In this document: piece after piece, positions 1 to 8,209 of the stretch
Numbering within the stretch: the stretch's first letter is position 1
How the letters are laid out: each line of letters starts with the position of its first letter
From: Rugamonas sp. A1-17
Lineage (GTDB): Bacteria > Pseudomonadota > Gammaproteobacteria > Burkholderiales > Burkholderiaceae_D
Length of the DNA stretch: 64,000 nt
NCBI GenBank assembly: GCA_025548565.1
Contig: JAJLPB010000003.1
Span: 434,001 to 498,000 of the forward strand
Direction of reading: 5' to 3'
Program-made: the position numbers and the translations under genes
Notes under the pieces: model-generated
The model's input: only the letters and a program-made list of their open reading frames with translations
What the model was told of the DNA's origin: nothing
The model's database searches: none

Positions 1-2034
1 TCCGCAGCGCAGATTCGCCAGCTGGCAGGTATGCGTGGTCTGATGGCGAAACCGGACGGTTCGATTATCGAAACGCCGATTACCGCGAACTTCCGCGAAG
101 GCCTGAACGTGTTGCAGTACTTCATCTCGACCCACGGCGCTCGTAAAGGTCTGGCGGATACGGCACTGAAGACCGCGAACTCGGGTTACCTGACCCGTCG
201 TCTGGTCGACGTGACCCAGGATCTGGTCGTCATCGAAGATGATTGCGGCACGTCCAACGGCACGCTGATGAAGGCGATGGTCGAAGGCGGTGAAGTGATC
301 GAAGCGCTGCGCGACCGTATCCTCGGCCGCGTGGTGGTCAACGACGTCGTCAACCCAGAGACCCAGGCTACGCTGTACGAAGCCGGCACGCTGATGGACG
401 AAGACATGGTCGAAGAGATCGAGCGTCTGTCGATCGACGAAGTCAAGGTTCGCACTCCGCTGACTTGCGATACGCGCTTCGGCCTGTGCGCCAAGTGCTA
501 CGGTCGCGATCTGGGCCGCGGCATGCTGGTCAACGCCGGCGAAGCCGTCGGTGTGGTCGCAGCGCAGTCGATCGGTGAACCAGGTACCCAGCTGACCATG
601 CGTACCTTCCACATCGGTGGTGCGGCGTCGCGTGCGGCGGTGGCATCGTCGGTGGAAGCGAAGTCGAACGGTACCATCCGCTTCACCTCGACCATGCGTT
701 ACGTCACCAACGGCAAGGGCGCGCAAATCGTCATTTCCCGTTCGGGCGAAGTGCTGATCACCGACGACCACGGCCGTGAGCGCGAGCGTCACAAGGTGCC
801 GTACGGCGCGACCCTGATCGTCAAGGACGGCATGGTCATCAAGGCCGGTACGGCCCTGGCGACCTGGGATCCGCTGACCCGTCCGATCATCACCGAGTAT
901 GCCGGTACGGTGCGTTTCGAGAACGTCGAAGAAGGCGTGACCGTAGCCCGTCAGGTGGACGAAGTGACCGGTCTGTCGACGCTGGTGGTCATCGATGCGA
1001 AACGTCGCGGCTCGCTGACCAAGACCCTGCGTCCACAGGTCAAGCTGCTGAACGAAGACGGCCACGAAGTGAAGATCGCCGGCACCGAACACGCTGTGGC
1101 GATCGGCTTCCAGGTTGGCGCGCTGATCATGGTGAAAGATGGCCAGGCAGTGTCCGTCGGTGAAGTGCTGGCACGTATCCCGACCGAATCGCAGAAGACT
1201 CGCGATATTACCGGTGGTCTGCCGCGCGTTGCCGAGCTGTTCGAAGCACGTTCGCCAAAAGACGCAGGTATGCTGGCGGAAGTCACCGGTACTGTTGCCT
1301 TCGGTAAAGAAACCAAGGGTAAGCAGCGTCTGGAAATCACGGACATGGACGGCAACAAGCACGAGTTCCTGATCACCAAGGACAAGCAAGTGCTGGTCCA
1401 CGACGGCCAGGTGGTGAACAAAGGCGAGATGATTGTCGACGGCCCGGCCGATCCACAAGACATTCTGCGTCTGCTGGGTATCGAAGCGCTGGCGCGTTAT
1501 ATCGTTGACGAAGTGCAGGACGTGTACCGTCTGCAGGGCGTGAAGATTAACGACAAGCACATTGAAGTGATTGTGCGTCAGATGCTGCGTCGCGTTCAGA
1601 TCGTTAATGCCGGCGACACCAACTACATCGTTGGCGAGCAGGTTGAGCGTTCGGAACTGCTGGATGAAAACGATCGCGTGATTGCAGAGAATAAGATCCC
1701 TGCAACCTACGAAAACGTTCTGCTGGGTATTACCAAGGCATCGCTGTCGACCGATTCGTTTATCTCGGCCGCATCGTTCCAGGAAACCACCCGCGTTCTG
1801 ACCGAAGCCGCGATTATGGGCAAACGCGATGGTCTGCGTGGTCTGAAAGAAAACGTCATCGTTGGTCGTCTGATTCCAGGCGGCACAGGTCTGGCATTCC
1901 ACCGCGCTCGCAAAGAGAAAGAGCAGTGGGAAGTGGAAGAGCGTCAAGCTCTGCTGCTGGCCGAGAAAGCCTCGATGTCGAACAGCGATGTGGAAACGAC
2001 CGAATCGGTTATTCCGCACGACGGCGAAGCGTAA
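1..2034 (+). CDS. rpoC: RNA polymerase subunit beta' (3' part)
   Basis: This is the C-terminal half of the catalytic beta' subunit of RNA polymerase; the reading frame is open from base 1, so the 5' half lies outside the window. About 677 residues are visible. The first residues ([14 protein letters not shown], then [17 protein letters not shown]) are the bridge-helix/trigger-loop region found near residue 730-790 of the E. coli protein. The second zinc site is intact, with one Cys in DDCGTSNG (about base 245) and three in [11 protein letters not shown] (bases 469-501). The middle part contains the barrel-like insertion typical of proteobacterial beta'. The end ([15 protein letters not shown]) is standard. 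It ends in a clear terminator, so it does not obviously read into the next operon. Base composition is like that of the rest of the chromosome and unlike the genes just downstream. Confidence 0.98.
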   Translation, partial: SAAQIRQLAGMRGLMAKPDGSIIETPITANFREGLNVLQYFISTHGARKGLADTALKTANSGYLTRRLVDVTQDLVVIEDDCGTSNGTLMKAMVEGGEVIEALRDRILGRVVVNDVVNPETQATLYEAGTLMDEDMVEEIERLSIDEVKVRTPLTCDTRFGLCAKCYGRDLGRGMLVNAGEAVGVVAAQSIGEPGTQLTMRTFHIGGAASRAAVASSVEAKSNGTIRFTSTMRYVTNGKGAQIVISRSGEVLITDDHGRERERHKVPYGATLIVKDGMVIKAGTALATWDPLTRPIITEYAGTVRFENVEEGVTVARQVDEVTGLSTLVVIDAKRRGSLTKTLRPQVKLLNEDGHEVKIAGTEHAVAIGFQVGALIMVKDGQAVSVGEVLARIPTESQKTRDITGGLPRVAELFEARSPKDAGMLAEVTGTVAFGKETKGKQRLEITDMDGNKHEFLITKDKQVLVHDGQVVNKGEMIVDGPADPQDILRLLGIEALARYIVDEVQDVYRLQGVKINDKHIEVIVRQMLRRVQIVNAGDTNYIVGEQVERSELLDENDRVIAENKIPATYENVLLGITKASLSTDSFISAASFQETTRVLTEAAIMGKRDGLRGLKENVIVGRLIPGGTGLAFHRARKEKEQWEVEERQALLLAEKASMSNSDVETTESVIPHDGEA

Positions 2035-2058
2035 CTAGCACAAATCCTTGCGAGGGAA

Positions 2059-2092
2059 ACGGCACTGTGGAGTAATCCCAGTGCCGTTTTTT
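2059..2092 (+). terminator. Rho-independent terminator of rpoC
   Basis: A 9-bp perfect stem (ACGGCACTG at 2059-2067 with CAGTGCCGT at 2079-2087) is followed by a run of T to 2092. It starts 25 bases after the rpoC stop codon. Confidence 0.9.
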
Positions 2093-2117
2093 CATTTGCC
2101 TTGAAATTAGTTATACT
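2089..2117 (+). promoter_or_regulatory. Candidate promoter of the methyltransferase operon
   Basis: TTTTCA (2089-2094) and TATACT (2112-2117) are separated by 17 bases and lie about 60 bases before the first gene. The -10 is good and the -35 is weak (4 of 6). The -35 would overlap the T-run of the rpoC terminator. This is inference from consensus only. Confidence 0.3.
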
Positions 2118-2179
2118 AACCCTGTGTAGTAAAACCTCTCCCTTTAGCGCTTTAAATATCAGCAAGGTTAAGAAATTAA

Positions 2180-3400
2180 GTGGGTAAAAAAAACGAAAAT
2201 ATAGCTAAACGCTCTTTTGCATTTCTTAGCTTATTTAGCGGCTGTGGCGGCTTTGATCTTGGATTTACCAAAGCCGGATTTACCTGCGCCGGAGCGGTCG
2301 ATATCGACAAGAAGGCGCTTTTAGTTCATGAGAGAAACATACTGGGTCCGACCTATAATTTCGATCTATCGCACGGTACTTTGCCTCTAGGAATTCCTGC
2401 CCAAGTAGATATTGTGCTCGCTGGCTCCCCTTGCCAAGGATTCTCAACGCTTGGGAAGCGAGACTTAGATGACCCTCGAAATCATCTTCTTATCGTGGGG
2501 GGAAAGGCTGCGATTACTCTGGGCGCGAAAGTTTTCGTTGCTGAAAACGTCATGAGTGTTAAATCGGGCCAACATCGCCAATACTGGGATCGATTAGATA
2601 GCACCATGAAAGAAGCGGGCTATCGCACTAAAGAAGTGGTGATTGATTCTCGGCAAATGGGCCTAGCTCAAAGCCGCAGAAGAATATTCTTGATTGCGTG
2701 GCGCACCGGTGCAGATGGAGAAATTCAGTTTCCACCCATTGGTAGTCAAACTTTGCGAGCTGCACTATCCGGGGTGGAGGGCTTATCGAATCATAAGCCT
2801 CAATGGCTTGTTCCGGATACGGATGAGTTCAAGATTGCTGCCGCCATTCCACCTGGACATAAACTTTGTAATGTTAGAAACGGCGCGAGTGCAATACATA
2901 CTTGGGAAATTCCTTCAGTATTTGGTCAAATATCCGAAGATGATAAGAAAATCTTAACGGAAATAATTAGTTTGAGAAGGCGTATCCGGGTGCGAAAATC
3001 GGGAGATGCAGATCCGTTACCCTTGGAATATCTGAACAAAAAATTTGGGAATGCGGCGATTGACAGATTATTGTCGAAGAATTACATTAAAAAAATTGCT
3101 AAAAATGAGATGCTGGTGGACCTGAGCTACGCCTTCAATGGAAAATATCGAAGACCCTCTTGGGATTCGCATTCCATTACTGTCGATACTCGCTTTTGCA
3201 ATCCGAAATATTATTTGCATCCAGAATTTCATCGAGGCTTCTCGACCAGGGAGGCTGCCCGCCTACAGGGCTTTCCGGATGATTTTATTTTTTCTGACCA
3301 TAGCCACGATCATACATTGATAGGCAACGCTGTTGCACCACCAGTAGCTCAGTATATCGCGAACTTTGTTTTGGAGAACTTGCTAAAAGATGAAAAATAA
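2180..3400 (+). CDS. DNA (cytosine-5-)-methyltransferase
   Basis: Transfers a methyl group from S-adenosylmethionine to C5 of cytosine in DNA. The 406-residue protein has the family motifs in order: FSGCGGFDLGF (residues 19-29, SAM binding), GSPCQGFS with catalytic Cys85, ENV (122-124), QSRRR (164-168), ARLQGFPDDF (about 360) and GNAVAPP near the C-terminus. The target-recognition region (about 180-350) is rich in basic helices and its site cannot be read. The GTG start at 2180 follows AAGG at 2164-2167; no better in-frame start is seen. Codon use and AT content differ sharply from the flanks, as in the next three genes. The next gene begins 11 bases before this stop. No restriction endonuclease is recognisable nearby, so it is either an orphan self-marking enzyme or part of a multi-gene defence system. 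Confidence 0.92.
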   Translation: MGKKNENIAKRSFAFLSLFSGCGGFDLGFTKAGFTCAGAVDIDKKALLVHERNILGPTYNFDLSHGTLPLGIPAQVDIVLAGSPCQGFSTLGKRDLDDPRNHLLIVGGKAAITLGAKVFVAENVMSVKSGQHRQYWDRLDSTMKEAGYRTKEVVIDSRQMGLAQSRRRIFLIAWRTGADGEIQFPPIGSQTLRAALSGVEGLSNHKPQWLVPDTDEFKIAAAIPPGHKLCNVRNGASAIHTWEIPSVFGQISEDDKKILTEIISLRRRIRVRKSGDADPLPLEYLNKKFGNAAIDRLLSKNYIKKIAKNEMLVDLSYAFNGKYRRPSWDSHSITVDTRFCNPKYYLHPEFHRGFSTREAARLQGFPDDFIFSDHSHDHTLIGNAVAPPVAQYIANFVLENLLKDEK

Positions 3401-4397
3401 TTCCTTAGAGCAACGCGTTCAAAGGTGGGCAGATGAATTTTCTGCTACTGGTGACTTAACAAAACGGGATGCGATTAAACGATTGCTGCACCAACTCAGC
3501 TTTCTTGATGGGAAATTATATTACTCGTATGAGCCTAGCCGCCCGCCTAATGAGAGTTATTTGCAAAGATTGCAGAAATGGTTGGATAATTTAGAAACGG
3601 ATGCAGACCAACAAGCGGCCTTTAAGCTGGCCGCAGAACTATTTTATGTTGGTACAGAAGAGCTCGAAGGATTGCAGCGAGCTGCGTACACAGGGCCTAT
3701 CCGACGCTGGTTGGTCGAGCAGGCGAATCTTTCGCTCAGCGACGTAAACCTATCTGAAAAAATAAAAATAAATGCAGCTGCCACATGGTTTTGTCCAATT
3801 ACCGACAGTATGAAGATTAATGAGTTTATCCATTTAAATAATATTAAAAATGGAATAAATGAAAGGCCTGAATGGCAATCTTTAGCTGAGTTTGGTGACG
3901 TCGCAAGGATAAATAAATATATAGTTGATAATGGGATTGAGAGAATTGTTTTGCTGGAGGATTTTATTGCAACTGGATCACAGGCTGTTTCAGCAATTAA
4001 GTTTGCATCAAAACTTAGGAATAAGTGTCCGATACCTATATTGGTCGTTCCTCTCATTTTTTGTCCCAAAGCTAGGCAGAATTTTTTAGATGAAAATTTC
4101 CCGCCTCATGTTTCTGTCGTTCCTGTTTTGCAATTGGAAAAAAACCATTTCATATCGGATGTGGATATAGAAAATAGCGCTCAATACCTAGAAGTGAAAC
4201 AACTTGCTGATGCGACATATTTAAAGGTAAGCGATGGAGTAGCTGCTGGGCAGAAAAAACCATACGGTCCCCTTGGTTTTCAGAGTACTGGCGGACTTAT
4301 CGTACTCTGTACTAATACGCCGGATAATACCCTACCCTTAGTGCATTGGTCCTCGAGGACCTGGACTCCTTTATTTCCAAGACATTCTCGAATTTAA
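3390..4397 (+). CDS. Phosphoribosyltransferase-like protein (PRTase-CE type)
   Basis: A 335-residue protein. Its first ~110 residues are helical. The core has a sequence like the PRPP loop of type I phosphoribosyltransferases (LLEDFIATGSQA, residues 188-199), with Glu190-Asp191 where classical enzymes have two acidic residues before TG. Near the end, YGPLGFQSTGG followed by TNTPDNTLPLVHW matches from memory the conserved tail of the PRTase-CE family, seen in predicted prokaryotic conflict systems. The family's substrate is unknown to me. Translation is probably coupled, because the ATG at 3390 lies inside the 3' end of the methyltransferase gene and has only a weak ribosome-binding site. It could act as the effector, acting on nucleotides or nucleic acids, or as a sensor; the sequence does not decide this. 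Confidence 0.75.
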   Translation: MKNNSLEQRVQRWADEFSATGDLTKRDAIKRLLHQLSFLDGKLYYSYEPSRPPNESYLQRLQKWLDNLETDADQQAAFKLAAELFYVGTEELEGLQRAAYTGPIRRWLVEQANLSLSDVNLSEKIKINAAATWFCPITDSMKINEFIHLNNIKNGINERPEWQSLAEFGDVARINKYIVDNGIERIVLLEDFIATGSQAVSAIKFASKLRNKCPIPILVVPLIFCPKARQNFLDENFPPHVSVVPVLQLEKNHFISDVDIENSAQYLEVKQLADATYLKVSDGVAAGQKKPYGPLGFQSTGGLIVLCTNTPDNTLPLVHWSSRTWTPLFPRHSRI

Positions 4398-4405
4398 GGT
4401 TAAAA

Positions 4406-6385
4406 ATGGCTGAGCGAAAAAATCCCTTTCAGGAACTCTACGTTACGGAAGCGTTTATTGATGGCGGAGGACAGGCCTTTGTCAGGGGCTTTAGCCCAAT
4501 TATCGTAGATCACGCACTTGGGTTGTTTCAACCGGGAAACGTCATATTAAAAGGATTGCCGGGAAGCGGAAAGAGTATGCTCCTCAATCTGCTTCGCCCG
4601 GACACGAGAATCGCGTACAAACGTGCAAATGTTCCGTTTCCAGTTCCAAATGATTTCTCTTCCTTTATTGGAGCTGGCATCAATTTAAACAGAAGCGGTG
4701 CTGATACGTTTGGGCAGCGTCCTTTTGATAAAGATCCTGAAATAAATTTGGCTCTTACTCCTTTGTATTTCGCAGACTTTATAAACTGCTGGATTGTTCA
4801 TGATATATTTTCGTCGGTTCGTATTTTCCAGAAGTCTGGCGGTAAGGAGTTATGCGACGAAATCGGTATATCTATGGACGAAGCTTTAATTAATGCCGCG
4901 GCATCTCGGTTAGCACAGGATATATGTTGGTTCGGTTATTTTGACGACACTGTTACGACTTTAGATGATTTCCTCAACCGGCTGGCGCATAGGATAACTG
5001 CATATCGATCGTTTGGGCAGCGAAATATAGACAGTATTCCGTGGGAAATCTCTCGTACAAAAACTGACACAGGAATACCGATTACTAAGGCGGTCCAGCA
5101 CCTTCGAGATACAGGAATGATCGCTCCTCATGTACAGGTTTATGTTCGTATTGATCAATATGAGGAACTCGCTTGGCTGGACGAAATAAAATCGTACGGG
5201 TCTATTTTTCAGCAGGTAATCCACAAATTTTTAGGGTTAAGAGATTCGCGTGTTTCTTATAGAATAGGAACTCGGAAATTTGCTTGGGCTCCGGATCCTC
5301 GAATGTACGGTACAGCGGCAAGAATTGAAAACGAGCGTACCCATAAAGAGATCGATTTAGATGAAGTCCTTCATCGTCATGAAAATCGCAGAACATGGAC
5401 GTTTCCTAGTATCGCAATTGATATATTTAAGCGCAGGATGGAAAGTGCTGGCTATGTTTCAAAGACGACCTCATCAACCCTACTGCGCGCGGTGTTCGGC
5501 AGAAGTTTGGCGCCCAGCGAGGAGGTTGGTGAATATGTAAAAACTAAAAGCCCACCAGATCGGTTGATTAGATTTGAAAAGGAATGGCCTACGAGTTGGA
5601 ATGACTATTTACGCGAAATTGCTCAAACGGATTTATTATCTGCGATACTTGGGTCGGCTTGGGCGCGACAAAAGGGTAAAGGCAATATTGTTTCCAGTCG
5701 TAGTTTTCCTGAGGTACCACTTTGGCAGACAAAGATCTGGTGGAAAAAGGAGCGATATCCAATTGCACTCATGCAGATCGCATCCAGAAATCAGCAACAA
5801 CTCCAGTGGTCAGGTGAGGAAGAGATATTGGCGCTCAGTGGTGGAAATATCTTGGCTTTTTTGAGTCTTAGTCAGCATATATGGGATGCGTGGTTAAGAG
5901 ATATGCATAATCAGCCTGTAGAAGATTTGGTGGTTCCGGAAATTTCCCGTTCAGTTCAATCGATTGGCATTCAGGAAGCAAGTCAAGAGTGGTTTGAAAA
6001 GATCGGCAATGCTGAGCATGGTGATTATCGTAGGCAGAGGTTTATTCGATTGTTAGGAGAAATTTTTTATAAAAATCTTCTTGATGATACCGCTATGTCA
6101 AATCCTGGGCACAATGGATTTTCACTACGAATTTCCGAGTTGGAAAAGAAGGAAAACATTAACTCGTTCTTAAAGACTTTGGTTGATTTTGGTGATTTGG
6201 TGGGTATGAAGCATACCTCCAAAACAAAAGGCGAGAAACGATGGAAATGGTATCTAAACCCAATTCTGTCGCCATATTTTAATATCTTTCACGTCCACAC
6301 CAAAGAGCCAGTTTATTTATCTGTTGATAAAGTTGAAGAGTGGATGAATAGAGCATCTGGATCCTATAATGCGAGCCAGCCGTGA
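4406..6385 (+). CDS. ORC/CDC6-like P-loop ATPase of the defence operon
   Basis: A 659-residue AAA+-type ATPase. Walker A is GLPGSGKS (residues 50-57, Lys56). The likely Walker B is VYVRIDQYEEL, with Asp250 and Glu253/254 rather than a canonical Asp-Glu pair. The start NPFQELYVTEAF followed by a single P-loop resembles ORC/CDC6-like ATPases that accompany PRTase-CE proteins. The end (residues ~590-650) looks like a winged helix. I chose ATG 4406, which has TAAGG upstream, over an in-frame TTG at 4346 that would add 20 residues and overlap the previous gene by 52 bases. The stop overlaps the next start by 4 bases (GTGA). It probably couples ATP use to recognition of foreign DNA or to loading of a partner; this is inference. 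Confidence 0.75.
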   Translation: MAERKNPFQELYVTEAFIDGGGQAFVRGFSPIIVDHALGLFQPGNVILKGLPGSGKSMLLNLLRPDTRIAYKRANVPFPVPNDFSSFIGAGINLNRSGADTFGQRPFDKDPEINLALTPLYFADFINCWIVHDIFSSVRIFQKSGGKELCDEIGISMDEALINAAASRLAQDICWFGYFDDTVTTLDDFLNRLAHRITAYRSFGQRNIDSIPWEISRTKTDTGIPITKAVQHLRDTGMIAPHVQVYVRIDQYEELAWLDEIKSYGSIFQQVIHKFLGLRDSRVSYRIGTRKFAWAPDPRMYGTAARIENERTHKEIDLDEVLHRHENRRTWTFPSIAIDIFKRRMESAGYVSKTTSSTLLRAVFGRSLAPSEEVGEYVKTKSPPDRLIRFEKEWPTSWNDYLREIAQTDLLSAILGSAWARQKGKGNIVSSRSFPEVPLWQTKIWWKKERYPIALMQIASRNQQQLQWSGEEEILALSGGNILAFLSLSQHIWDAWLRDMHNQPVEDLVVPEISRSVQSIGIQEASQEWFEKIGNAEHGDYRRQRFIRLLGEIFYKNLLDDTAMSNPGHNGFSLRISELEKKENINSFLKTLVDFGDLVGMKHTSKTKGEKRWKWYLNPILSPYFNIFHVHTKEPVYLSVDKVEEWMNRASGSYNASQP

Positions 6386-7389
6386 GAGAATCTTCTATAT
6401 TTAGGCCAAATGGGCCGTTGGATTTTATATTTTCCAATATTGAAGCGAAGGAATTTTCTTTCTTAGGCTGTGTCGGTACGGAAGATCGGTGTGTAACTGC
6501 GTTCTCTGAACTTGTAGCGAGGAAGTCGCTCAGAAATATTTCGCTGGCTGAAATTACTGATGCGGAATCAGAGTATTCTTCGAGGTCCGATGAAAAGATG
6601 CGGCTTAATCGCAAAACTTTCGAAGATCTAGGTGTGAGCAATGATGAATTTAGAGCAATTGGTTTACTCGATCGTGAAGACTTGATACTTTCTTGGATAG
6701 AAGATTTTATAGAGGTTTCGGAGAAAGTCGTATTGGATATTTCCTCGTTGCCCAAAAGGTTTTTCTTCCCAGCGGTCAAGATGCTGTTAAAGAATAAAAA
6801 AATAACGGATTTAGTGGTTACTTACTCAGTGCCAGATGGTTATCATAGTGGGAATATTGCTGAACGTCCTAGCGACTGGCGCGCACTTCCTCTATTTGGA
6901 TCACAGGAATATCCCGATCCCAAGTACGAGCTCGCCATTGTTGGCGTTGGTTTTCTTCCATTTGGTTTGCCTGATTTGTTGAAATCTGGATTTTTAGAAG
7001 CAAAGCCACATTTATTTTTCCCATTTCCTGCAAGCCCTGGAACTGCATTTAAATCATGGGATTTTGTACGGCAAATTGAGAACTCTATGGCTTTACCTGC
7101 GCGCGACCAGTTAGTACATATAAATGCTATGGATCCATCAGATGCCTTTGATCATATTATGTGGTTAACTCATAAAAATAAAAAGAAAGCATTATTTGCT
7201 CCCTATGGTCCTAAACCAATGTCATTAGCCATGGCAATATATGCATCATTAACGGGCGCGCCGGTTTTTTATACGCAACCTCGGGTATATCATCCGGATT
7301 ATACCTCTGGTGTTCGAAAAAATAATGGAAGGCCTCTAGTATACGCATATTGTTTAAGGCTTGATTCAAGGGATCTATTCTACGTTTAG
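6382..7389 (+). CDS. Uncharacterised Rossmann-like protein, fourth gene of the operon
   Basis: I do not recognise a named function. The 335-residue protein has alternating strands and helices. Two segments look like conserved family signatures: VVLDISSLPKR (residues 117-126, a strand ending in a polar loop, reminiscent of the nucleotide-facing loop of CARF-like domains) and APYGPKPMSLAMA (273-285), followed by YTQPRVYHPDY. A third Gly-containing strand-turn is near FLGCVGTEDR (27-36). No signal peptide, membrane span or nuclease motif is visible. The GTG start overlaps the ATPase stop by 4 bases, which argues that the two proteins are made together. A ligand-sensing or nucleotide-handling role is only a guess. 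Confidence 0.65.
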   Translation: MRESSIFRPNGPLDFIFSNIEAKEFSFLGCVGTEDRCVTAFSELVARKSLRNISLAEITDAESEYSSRSDEKMRLNRKTFEDLGVSNDEFRAIGLLDREDLILSWIEDFIEVSEKVVLDISSLPKRFFFPAVKMLLKNKKITDLVVTYSVPDGYHSGNIAERPSDWRALPLFGSQEYPDPKYELAIVGVGFLPFGLPDLLKSGFLEAKPHLFFPFPASPGTAFKSWDFVRQIENSMALPARDQLVHINAMDPSDAFDHIMWLTHKNKKKALFAPYGPKPMSLAMAIYASLTGAPVFYTQPRVYHPDYTSGVRKNNGRPLVYAYCLRLDSRDLFYV

Positions 7390-7600
7390 CGATTTTTTCG
7401 TTGTTGAATTCCATTCAGCGTATTCGCATGGGTTAGCCGTTCGCTACACGTAATCGCCTCCGGATGCAATCGAGGAAGTTGCGCAGGGCTGAGAACGCCC
7501 TTGCAAGTGTTGTGTACATCCCCTCGCTCCTTGCTGGTCTCCAACGGCGGCTTCGTAATTACATGCCAGAGTGTAGTGTGTTCATGCTAAGATTTGGCTC

Positions 7601-8209
7601 ATGATCGCTCAAGCACTCTTCACCCCTGCCCAGCAGAAGCTGCTGGGTTTGCTATTTGTACGTGTCAATCAAGGATTCCACTTGAACGAGATCATGCGCC
7701 TGACTGGTTTGGGCAGCGCCTCGGCCCAGCGGGAGCTGAAACGGCTGCATGAGTCGGGCGTCATCGTGTCCGAGCGCATCGGCAACGTGCGGCGGTTTAA
7801 GCCCAACAAGGAATGCATCGTATTCGGGGAATTAAGCAACCTGGTCAAGAAGACCTTCGGCTTGGTGAGCGTGTTGAATTCTGCGCTGGCCCCATTGCAA
7901 CACGTGCTGAATGTGGCCTTTGTTTATGGCGCCACCGCCAAGGAACATGAGGGCATGGATACGCCGGTGGAATTAATGCTGATCGGCGATAACACCAGCT
8001 ATGGCGAGTTATTATCCCGCCTGCCAGTTGCCGAACGTTTATTGCGGCGTAAAATCAATCCCAATCTGTATTCCATTCCGGACTTTAAGCGCCGCCTGCG
8101 CGAGCAACAGCCTTTTATTCTCCAGGTGTTGCGGGAGCAGAAAATATACGTGTTGGGCGATGAAACCGATCTGGAAAAGATCAGTGGCGAAGAAGTCGCC
8201 GTCAATTAA
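7601..8209 (+). CDS. Winged-helix regulator with degenerate nucleotidyltransferase domain
   Basis: A 202-residue protein. Residues ~8-70 form a winged helix (LNEIMRLTGLGSASAQRELKRL, then a basic wing RIGNVRRFKPN). The second half resembles an MNT-type nucleotidyltransferase fold, but the active-site signature is decayed: the usual Gly-Ser is VYGATAKE, and the usual Asp-x-Asp strand is TPVELMLIG. It is therefore probably a DNA-binding regulator whose NTase domain senses or dimerises and does not catalyse. No Shine-Dalgarno is seen. An extended -10-like TGCTAAGAT (7585-7593) would place the transcript start at about the ATG, so translation may be leaderless. It is tail-to-tail with the histidine kinase, overlapping by 4 bases. 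The 211 bases before it hold nothing else I can support. Confidence 0.8.
   Translation: MIAQALFTPAQQKLLGLLFVRVNQGFHLNEIMRLTGLGSASAQRELKRLHESGVIVSERIGNVRRFKPNKECIVFGELSNLVKKTFGLVSVLNSALAPLQHVLNVAFVYGATAKEHEGMDTPVELMLIGDNTSYGELLSRLPVAERLLRRKINPNLYSIPDFKRRLREQQPFILQVLREQKIYVLGDETDLEKISGEEVAVN

Noticed and set aside
2093..7600. Prophage, integron or ICE carrying the methyltransferase operon
   Set aside because: No integrase, transposase, tRNA gene or flanking direct repeat could be found, so only horizontal origin by composition is claimed.
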